Shown here: positions 56,044 to 64,000 of the stretch, in pieces
Layout: the number at the start of each line of letters is the position of its first letter
Numbering within the stretch: position 1 is the stretch's first letter
From: Amphiura filiformis
Taxonomy: Eukaryota > Echinodermata > Ophiuroidea > Amphilepidida > Amphiuridae
Reading direction: 5' to 3'
Length of the DNA stretch: 64,000 nt
Assembly (NCBI RefSeq): GCF_039555335.1
Contig: NC_092635.1
Coordinates: 69,910,058 to 69,974,057 of the forward strand
The notes under the pieces: model-generated
Seen by the model: the letters and a program-made list of their open reading frames with translations, nothing else
Databases searched by the model: none
What the model was told of the DNA's origin: nothing
Made by a program: the position numbers and the translations under genes

Positions 56044-57227
56044 AAGCGGGGTGTTCCAAAAATCAATGTACAGTGAATAATTTGTAACAATGGGTATATG
56101 TACTAACTAGGCATACATGCACAACCTGGATTTCTGACACAATGTAGTTATACATACATTTGCAGGGTGGGTTGGGACAACAAATTATTTTGACGATGCG
56201 TGAGATTTTACTCATTTTCCAGCATTTTGCGTGAGATTTACTACCTAGGAGTGAGATTATACTACCTTGGCGTGAGACCGTGAGAAAGTGAGCCAATGCG
56301 TGAGACTCACGGCCAATGCATGAGAGTTGACAGCCCTGCCGCCCTCTAATTTGCATAATTAATGAGCTAATTTGCATAAATGCTAATTAATTATGCAAAA
56401 ATGCAAATTAGGGGTGGCTCCACTATATAATACATTAGATTAGAAACACTTTGACCAAGTTTCAAGTTGCAAATTGAGTTACTGTCATTATTACATTCTA
56501 ACATAGGCTATCATTTACTGGAAAATACCAAATGTCTAGCATACTTGGTTATAAAGTTATGAAGTATTTTGATGTCTATTTTCTTATGTATGTTATTGTT
56601 TTTAGCTGCGGGTAGCAGCTCTATAAGTCACCATGTCTCTCCGTTAGTCCGTCCGTTTGTCCGTTAGTCCGTCCGTTAGTAACAAACGCTAAAAAATGCT
56701 GTAACGTCAACATCGTTTGTCGCATGGCTATGATACTTGGTGAGGGGGAGCCTGGGGAGGGCCTATACCGGCCCCATACTGGAGTTTCGTCCCAAAATAT
56801 GCTAATTAGCGGATGACATGATCGAGCCGGCAACTCGTGAAACCGCCCGGCCGTATGGCATTTTCCATATACTTGGTTAGTTTTGTGGGGTTCATTATCG
56901 AACCCCAACGGTTTTAGCTTGTAAGTTGTATTTATATTATTTATCAACATAGGCCTATTTGTTTGTGATATTTCAAGCGCTTTTAAAATTTCAAAATAAT
57001 CCCATTCAATTACACGGTTGACGATGAAAATTTACTGAATTTAGGGACTGCACGTCATACACCACCTGCTAATTAGGTCATTAAAGGGGCATTACACGAT
57101 TTTCAACAATTTAGTAACAAACGCTAAAAAATGCTGTTACATCAACATCGTTTGTCGCATGGCTATAGTACTTGGTGAGGGGGAGGGCCTATACCGGTTT
57201 GTCGCATGGCTATGGTAGGGAGAGGGC
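56044..57227. other. Repeat-derived non-coding sequence
   Basis: Includes GTCCGTCCGTTTGTCCGTTA tandem motifs (56,640-56,680) and a duplicated segment: AACAAACGCTAAAAAATGCT with CATCGTTTGTCGCATGGCTA occurs at 56,681 and at 57,116. TTTGCATAA/TTATGCAAA palindromes lie at 56,351-56,410. No gene seen. Confidence 0.5.
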
Positions 57228-57860
57228 CTATAGGGAAATTTGGGAAAAGTGGGGAAAATGAGGGAAATTGAGGGGAATGGGGGAAATTAAGGGCAATTTT
57301 GGGGAAATTAAGGAAATTCAGGTGAATTAATTGAAATTGTGGGCAATTAAGGGGAATTGTGGAAAATTGAAGGGAATTAGGGAAATTTGGGAAAATTGAA
57401 GAGAATTAAGGGAAATTGAGGGAAATTCAGGTGAATTAATTGAATCGCAGAAATAGTACAAAATTGGGAAGATAGAGGGTAGTTAAGGGAAAGTGGGGAA
57501 ATCGAGGGGGAAGTGGGGGAAATAAGGGAACATTGAGGGAAGTTAAGGGAAATTGAAGAGAATTAAGGGAATTTGAGGGAAATTCAGGTGAATTAAGGGA
57601 AATTGACAAGAATTAAGGGAAATTGAGGGGAATGGGGAAATTAAGGGCAATTTTGGGAAAATTAAGGGAAATTGAGGGAAATTCAGGTGAATTAATTGAA
57701 ATTGTGGGCAATTAAGGGAAATTGAGGGGAATTGGGGAAAATTGAGGGGAATTAAGGGAAATTTGGGAAAATTGAGGGAAGTTAAGGGAACTTTGGGAAA
57801 ATGAGTGGAAATTGAGGGAAGTTAAGGGAAATTGAAGGGAATTAAGGGAAATTGAGGGAA
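57228..57860 (+). repeat. Polypurine minisatellite (GGGAAATT-type, ~630 bp)
   Basis: Irregular repetition of AAGGGAAATTGAGGGAAATT, GGGGAATT and AGGTGAATTAATTGAAATTG. Very few C on the plus strand. It abuts the hairpin array at 57,861. Confidence 0.9.
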
Positions 57861-58495
57861 ATCGTGTGGACATCAAGACTGTCCGAAATCGGTTTCCAAA
57901 CACTTTTGATGTCAAGACGCTTTTTCCGAAAATCGTTCGGACATCAAAAGTGTCGAAATCGGTTTCGAACACTTTTGATGTCAAGACGCTTTTTTCCCGA
58001 AAATCGTTTGGACATCAAAAGTGTCCGAAATCGGTTTCCGAACACTTTTGATGTCGCTTTTTTCCCGAAAATCGTTTGGACATAAAAAGTGTCAGAAATC
58101 GGTTTCCGAACACTTTTGATGTCAAGACGCTTTTTTCCCGAAAATCGTTTGGACATCAAAAGTGTCAGAAATCGGTTTCGAACACTTTTGATGTCAAGAC
58201 GCTTTTTCCCGAAAATCGTTTGGATATCAAAAGCGTCCGAAATCGGTTTCCGAACACTTTCGATGTCAAGACGTTTTTTCCGAAAATCGTTTGGACATCA
58301 AAAGTGTCGAAATCGAGTTTCGAACACTTCGATGTCAAGACGGTTTTTTCTGAAAATCGTTTGGACATCAAAAGTGTCGAATCAGTTTCGAACACTTTTG
58401 ATGTCAAGACGCTTTTTCCGAAAATCGTTTGGACATCAAAAGTGTCCGAATCGGTTTCGAACACTTCATCAAAAGTGTCCGGAATCAGTGTCCGC
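57861..58495. repeat. Hairpin minisatellite, main array (9 units, ~71 bp)
   Basis: Units begin (GGACATC) at 57,868, 57,939, 58,010, 58,078, 58,151, 58,222, 58,293, 58,363 and 58,431, spacing 68-73 bp. Each is an inverted repeat, GACATCAAAAGTGTCCGAAA then TCG then GTTTCCGAACACTTTTGATG-TC, joined by a spacer AAGACGCTTTTTTCCCGAAA with ATCGTTTG. Confidence 0.92.
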
Positions 58496-58727
58496 AAGCC
58501 TGGAAACAAGCAGGCGCCGAGCGATTTTTACCCTACGGTTACCGAGTTTTGACGCCTGGATCCAACCAGAATTACACGCCCAGGCGCCAGAGAAAATATG
58601 TATTTTGCGCCTGGTATATATGACCAGTATTGCTCCATTTTGTCAAGTTCAGTGCTCAGGAAATGGCCCAGTAAAACTTCGTCAGGCAAGCTCATTTCCA
58701 CTCAAAATAGTGGCCATTTCCAATGTA

Positions 58728-59845
58728 CAGGGTGTATCAAAATGATTGGTACCGGGCTATGTGACATTTTCAAAAATATATAAAAAATATGAAATTGCTA
58801 ATTAATATAGTTTTGGTACTATAAATAGAAAGGGCATATGTTAACTTATTGATCTATTAATCTGAAGTTGATAGGTTGATGCATCTGGGAGCTATTGTCA
58901 TTTAAACGAAGATCGACCTAATCATGGTTTGACTTACACAACACAAGATGAATAGGTTCACTGCTTGAACCATTTATTGCATACATACTCTTCAATATCT
59001 CACCTCAGTATACATACATAAAATTGCTTTACACATGCTTTTAGAAAGATAGTTTCTGATGTACCTGCCTTACGACTCTGGCAGTGTGAGGTGAAGCCCT
59101 ATCTTGAAAGAACTTAACATCTGGGATGGGTCCATTCTGTAACTGCCCATATCAAATTTTGAAGCATTGCAAGTTGTAGCATGTTTGCATGGGAAACGCC
59201 TTGCTCTTAGAAACTGTCTCCTAAATCTTCTCTGCACTTCTCCATAGCTTCGTGTCGACCAGTGATTCTTAACTATGAATGCACACTGAAGTGTGGAATA
59301 CTGTGGAGCCATTCCAATAACTTTTACCAGGTCTAAACTAACATACTGTCTACAGTCTATAGCCATTCTGCCACACCATCTACTTAGTAATCTCAATAAT
59401 ACAATTTAAATTACCGCCCTGGATGGTGTTGATACACAAACTTCTTTCACCCCACCTAAATTATTCAAGTCAATAATATTACTCTCAAGCAATAAATATT
59501 GATTAATAACATTTATTTATATTATGAATGAAGAAATAGGCAAGGAAAATATTAAATATTTTCAACATATCATCCTCACAAGGTATTTGCAGTAAAATAG
59601 AGCTTTGAAAATGGTGCGCTACTGATCCAGCGTTACGATGAAAAGTGTAAAACACCTACTTTCCTTTAGAATCATGTAACTTCTGAATAGAATGTGCTAT
59701 CTTTATGATCTAAAATTCTTAGAGAAGATAAAACTACTATAATTACAAATATTTAAACAATTAACCACAAACTAGCACAAAAATAGTAAAAAAATCGGCA
59801 AAAAAAATGAGAAGTCTTCGGTACCAATCATTTTGATACACCCTG
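58728..59845 (-). mobile_element. Tc1/mariner-like derivative with DUF4817-type HTH
   Basis: Perfect terminal inverted repeats, CAGGGTGTATCAAAATGATT, are flanked by TA on both sides. On the minus strand, 59,396-59,070 encodes a 108-residue frame containing YSTLQCAFIVK...TRSYGEVQRRFRRQF, which matches the helix-turn-helix (DUF4817) at the start of a group of IS630/Tc1-mariner transposases. The catalytic domain was not found. It lies inside a 2-kb interruption of the hairpin minisatellite. Confidence 0.75.
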
Positions 59846-60544
59846 TATTTTCAACAAAATGCAGTGCCAAATCTTATCTTTTACCTAATATTTTGCCAAT
59901 TTTCCTTGATATTTGCCTTCAGGGCTCATAATTTTGGCAGTATTTTGCCTTGTTTTCTGGTTAGGTGATCACGATGATCGCGATCATGAAGGCGGACATC
60001 TTGAATTTTGCCGATGGTTGTTTCTAGATTTTTTTTTACAATTTTCCTAAAATCATGAAAAAAAAACGGGTAAGGCCAAATTAAGCCCTGATTTTAGTCA
60101 TTAGATTCACAGATATTAATAGAATAAAATAAAATTAAAATATCTAGAATAGAATAGAATAGAACAAAACAAAATAAAATAAAATAAAATAAAATAAAAT
60201 AAAATAAAATAAAATAAAATAAATGAGACTCAAACAAAATAAAATAAAATAAATAAGACTCATGGTTTTTTAACTGGTCTGTTCAGATATAATAACATTG
60301 TTATAACTTGTTATTTGTTCAAATATAATAAGATTAAAACAAATAACATGGATCTAAACGTCTCAGGTGACTAGGTGAGTATCGAAAGCTGTAGAAATAA
60401 CAAAAATAAGCATTTTGATACTTTCAGAAAAATGACTCCTGGCTCTTTAAAAATGGCTCCTGGTTCACTAGAAAATTACAGGACCAGGAGCCGCTTTTCC
60501 AAATCTTTGGCTCCTGGTTCAGACTAACTTATTTCCAGGCCTGG
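59846..60544. repeat. Interruption of the array: AAAAT microsatellite and unique sequence
   Basis: (AAAAT)n and AGAAT variants at about 60,120-60,262; TAACAAG-type short repeats near 60,295-60,330; GGCTCCTGGTTCA repeated at about 60,466 and 60,509. No gene. Confidence 0.7.
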
Positions 60545-60778
60545 GTGTCCGAACACTTTCGATGTCAAGACGCTTTTTCCCCAAATATTGTTTGGACATC
60601 AAAAGTGTTTGGAATCGGTGTCCGAACACTTTCGATGTCAAGACGCTTTTTCCCCTGGAAATTGTTTGGAAATCAAAAGTGTCCGAAATCGGGTTCCGAA
60701 CACTTTTGATGTCAAGACACTTTTTTCCCGAAAATCGTTTGGACATCAAAAGTGTCCGAAATTGGTTTCCGAACACAA
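60545..60778. repeat. Hairpin minisatellite, second block (about 3.5 units)
   Basis: Same unit as 57,861-58,495 and same strand phase, 2.05 kb downstream. The intervening sequence contains the Tc1/mariner-like element (58,728-59,845) and AAAAT microsatellites. Confidence 0.9.
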
Positions 60779-60992
60779 TTTTTCAAATTTTGATTTCTTT
60801 TTGGTGTGGATGGAAATACCCTTTCAGGCATTATTTTAAGATGAGCGCCCTCAAAGGTTAAGCTCACAGAGGGGTAAGGTAGGGACTGAGTCCCGGGAAT
60901 TTGAGTCCCGCAAGGAATTCCATGCCCGGATACCCGAAATTCAAACAAAAATTCAAGATGTTTTGTATTTTTAATATCAAAATTGATACTTT

Positions 60993-61079
60993 GTATTCAT
61001 GTCATACTCTATTGATGATTTCAAAATGCATTCAAATTCAATGCATTTTGAAATCATTAATAGACTATGACATGAATAC
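60993..61079. repeat. 87-bp palindrome
   Basis: GTATTCATGTCATACTCTAT and GATTTCAAAATGCATT mirror AATGCATTTTGAAATC and ATAGACTATGACATGAATAC around a 7-bp centre (CAAATTC). Confidence 0.9.
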
Positions 61080-61997
61080 AAATTATATTGGTATCAGTAT
61101 GTATGATGTCCAAAATGTTTATGTTTCTTACGAAAAGAACACACTGCTAAAAAAATTAATAAAAAAAAAAAAAAAATTGAGAATTTGGAGAACTTTTGGG
61201 TAAAATGTTAATTTAAATCCAATTCAGTTTGCTATACAGTTTGCTTGGTGAAAAAGAATTACCCATTTAGAATAGACATACATGCTGCTTTTAACTAATT
61301 AATTCATGCACCAAGGCCAAATTCATGGCGTCTATGCGTCTATGCTTGTCAAAACGCCTGATAAATTTGTGGTCTACAAGATGGGAATAAATGCCAGTAA
61401 CCATGGTAACTCTTTGTAAAAAATTATTTGTGGAAGGAAATGTTCATAATTTGAGGCTCAGTATCCAGTGATAAACAATGCATTTTTTTTTTGCAACTTA
61501 TTTTTGTTAAAAATTAATTAACAACCAGTATCTTCAAACACAAGTGTGTGAATCCAGTGGCATTCCAGGAAGTTAATTCCCAACTTGTTAACATGCAAAA
61601 TTTGCTAAATTTCAGATAATTTAAATTAAAAAAACTGTACAAATCCGGGTACATATTCATTCATTCACCCTGGCATACATGTGAGAACATTGCTTGAACA
61701 TTTATTGATTGCCCAGAAGAAGTAATTGCAGAAATCATATTTCTTTCATTTTTGTAAAAACACTTGCTCAAAGAAGTGCCAGTACATTTCACATCTTTGA
61801 GTGCAAAAACAAACAAACATTATTTGAGCTGGGATTTTAGCAGATGGGTGCTTAGAGTCTTAGCTAGGATTTGACAAGTGACCATTATTTTCGCCATATT
61901 CAACTACCTGTCCAAAGTTTGCCCCGGGGAGTTGCTTATTAAAAACATGTCAATGTTTGACCATTTATAAATTGTTACTTTTTGGGTGAATTACATC
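61080..61997. other. Non-coding stretch; nothing recognised beyond a dispersed repeat piece
   Basis: TAGCTAGGATTTGACAAGTG at about 61,860 matches 20,688. A-run near 61,163-61,176 and T-run near 61,482. Confidence 0.4.
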
Positions 61998-62490
61998 AGT
62001 CGTGTTCACATTTTGAGTTACACCCGGCGTAAACTTACTCTAACATTGATCAAAAATCCACAAATATTTTCCCTACTCCTACCGCGTGTCCACACTTAGC
62101 TTACTCCTAGCACTACGCCGACTAGTTCCACCAAGTATTCACTTCTGGTCGGCGTAAACATTGGCTACCCTTTCCGGTGTTTATGTGACCTTTTCAACCA
62201 CGCGGTATGTAATTTCTTAGTTCCGACCAACAAAAGGTCAAACTTACTCCGGGTGCCAGGTGTAATCTGCGTTTACATTGCAACTTACACCTGGCGGAAG
62301 TTACACCCAGCTCGCTACTCCTGACTTTTGTCAGGAGTAAATCGTCGGACGTACGCCTGGCGGAACTTATGCTGTCCATCGTTCACACTGCACCTAGTAC
62401 CACCTACTCCTGGCAGCGCCTACCGCTACTCCTAGCAACTTGCGCCGACCAAATTCCGCCGGGCGTACATCCGACAATGTGAACACGACT
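61998..62490. mobile_element. 493-bp MITE with AGTCGTGTTCACA ends
   Basis: AGTCGTGTTCACATT at the left and AATGTGAACACGACT at the right; the arms continue through ACCCGGCG / CGCCGGGC. The interior repeats ACTCCTGGC/GCCAGG-type and TTACACC motifs in both orientations. Confidence 0.82.
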
Positions 62491-62760
62491 ATCGATGCAT
62501 ATTACAATAAGCCAACTCATCTACTAAATTCCAATCTAATGAACCAATCTAGCTTAAATTGATAGCTAGTCTATCTCTATCAGCACTGATCAGCCCAGAA
62601 TATACAATGTAATGCTATTAAGAATGACATCACATCTATCACTGTAAATGATTATAAATGTATCATTTATATGAGGAAGGCTGTGCTTGGTACTGAAATG
62701 GGATTACCTTCAATATAATTATAAAGAGAGATCTGTAGGTTCATTCATTTAAGCCTGCAT

Positions 62761-63059
62761 ATACCGTATTCATTCCAATAAGCGCCCAGGGTGCTTAACA
62801 AAGTCATTTAGGGTGGGCGCTTATTTTTTTACCTTGTTTACCTAATTTTTTCAGTAACGGGTATTCATTCGAGCTAATTTACGTATGTTATAGAAGGCTT
62901 GAAAAGTTTACGCAGGACTTGTACCGGTAGTCCTGCAGCTATTTCACTGTATCAACATCTATCTGTCACTTCAACATTAATGTTACCCTTTAGCAAATTG
63001 AAAATACCCTGGATGGGCGCTTATGGGGCATGGGCGCTTATTGGAACGAATACGGTATT
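62761..63059. mobile_element. 299-bp MITE with ATACCGTATTC ends
   Basis: ATACCGTATTCATTCCAATA with AGCGCCC at the left; GGGCGCT with TATTGGAACGAATACGGTAT at the right. A second GGGCGCTTAT motif lies just inside each end. Confidence 0.85.
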
Positions 63060-63163
63060 TCAAAACTGATCAACACCAATTTATAAGTCGTAGGCGTGCA
63101 AATATTGATTTGTACGTAATATTTATGTTCGTAGCCGGTAGGGCCAGTTGTGAGTTGTTTAAC

Positions 63164-63510
63164 ATAGGCGTAGATCCGGGGATAAACCCCCCCAATATTT
63201 TGCCATGGGGGATGGATGGTCCATACAACCATCCCCCAATGTTGATGCCTGATAATGGGTTTCTGACCAAATTTACTTCATATTTGCCCATTTTAGCCCC
63301 AAAAGTGCAAATTTTCACACGCTTCGCACGCATTTATTCTACTTTAACACCGTATTTCATCAGTTTAGATTCAAAATAGTAAAGTTTTTTGCGCGTTTCG
63401 CGTGCAAATGTACCATAAACTTATTCTGTCGCCAAAAGGTGCTGGATTGACTATACTTGAAGAATTTGTTCCAACTCCATCCCCCCAATGTCAAAAAGAA
63501 ATCTACGCCA
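63164..63510 (+). mobile_element. Dispersed repeat family 2, copy d
   Basis: Full-length copy from AGGCGTAGATCCGGGG to AAAGAAATCTACGCCA, with two C-rich/CGCTTCGC blocks. The GGCGTAGAT ends are inverted with respect to each other, so the family has short TIRs. Confidence 0.75.
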
Positions 63511-63893
63511 CTGTTGTTTTAAAAATACTAATGCTATTTACAGGTTGCAAATTTGCTACAAAGTCAATTCAGCAATGTTTATAGTTTTTGATCTTCTATT
63601 ACATTTTTGGCCCCCACACGCCTGGTTGGCTGCCTGCCTGCCTGGTTGATTGGCTGTCCGTCCGGGCAGAAGCAAAACAATTAATCTACTGTGCAGCTTA
63701 CAATGTAAATGCAATAACTGATCAACTTCTAACTTGGTATGGTGATAGGATATGGTGGCCTGATGTGCTGAATAGTTTTGTCATGTTATTTGCTTATGAA
63801 TATTAATGAGCTTATTTGCATATTTTGCTTACATTGCCATTAATCCACTCTGCAGCTCAAAGGCAATGACCGATCAACTTCATTATTATGTTT
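63511..63893. other. Non-coding stretch with short repeats
   Basis: CTGCCTGCCTGCCTGG at 63,631 and ATTAATGAGC-TTATTTGCAT near 63,801. No gene. Confidence 0.4.
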
Positions 63894-64000
63894 TCAGGGT
63901 TATTAGGAGTTAAGAAAACCTAATAATGATAATATTGATGGCTTATTTAGATGATACCATAACATATCGGATTCGTCATACAAATATCGAACTCGCCGTT
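63894..64000. mobile_element. Foldback element, copy 2 (inverted, runs off window)
   Basis: Reverse complement of 37,740-37,855, including GGAGTTAAGAAAACCTAATA and GATACCATAACATATCGGAT. Only one arm plus its outer flank is visible before the window ends. The flank is part of the repeat, so the element is longer than the palindrome. Confidence 0.8.

Noticed and set aside
57861-58495. CRISPR-like regular array
   Set aside because: Repeats and spacers are both conserved between units and the genome is animal; a CRISPR array would have unique spacers.
58076-58745. Long open frames of 158 and 218 residues
   Set aside because: They run through the 71-bp hairpin array in different frames; repeat translation without stops, not a gene.

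Overview
This is a window of an animal nuclear genome: AT-rich, intron-rich, without operons, and crowded with non-autonomous DNA transposons, LINE tails, foldback elements and minisatellites. The repeat mix (CR1/L2/RTE-type LINEs, tRNA-derived SINEs, Helitrons, TTAA-flanked MITEs) and the two host genes suggest a marine invertebrate deuterostome such as an echinoderm or hemichordate. That assignment is inference; no species-specific marker was recognised.

Positions 1-20,405 hold the 5' to middle part of a large cadherin gene on the minus strand. Twelve consecutive exons (20,405 down to 1,851) join in phase with consensus GT/AG sites and encode 615 residues of cadherin repeats. An N-terminal cysteine-rich region and motifs such as AIDQD, KAEQ and SYQG resemble protocadherin-15, the hair-cell tip-link cadherin, as I remember that sequence. 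The first (signal peptide) exon was not found, and the gene runs off the left edge. Nearly every intron carries a different transposon; the largest (6,190-11,678) holds a LINE fragment and two tandem Helitrons.

Positions 20,406-42,198 contain no gene I can support. They hold palindromic/foldback elements, TTAA-bounded MITEs, a SINE with a MITE nested in it, two mariner-related features, LINE 3' ends with microsatellite tails, and a 1.87-kb terminal-inverted-repeat element studded with a repeated 14-mer.

Positions 42,199-46,767 hold a complete five-exon plus-strand gene for a predicted 378-residue single-pass membrane protein. It has a signal peptide, two beta-rich modules resembling family 2 carbohydrate-binding modules (CBM2), a Ser/Thr/Pro stalk, one membrane helix and a charged cytoplasmic tail. 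It has no catalytic domain.

Positions 46,768-64,000 are again repeats: several MITE families, a nearly full-length but inactivated CR1-type LINE (49,932-52,831) with endonuclease and reverse transcriptase domains, a polypurine minisatellite abutting a 71-bp tandem array whose every unit is a hairpin, a second derivative mariner-like element inside an interruption of that array, and more MITEs to the right edge.

The two host genes are separate and divergently oriented (21.8 kb between their outermost recognised coding exons); nothing shows that they act together.
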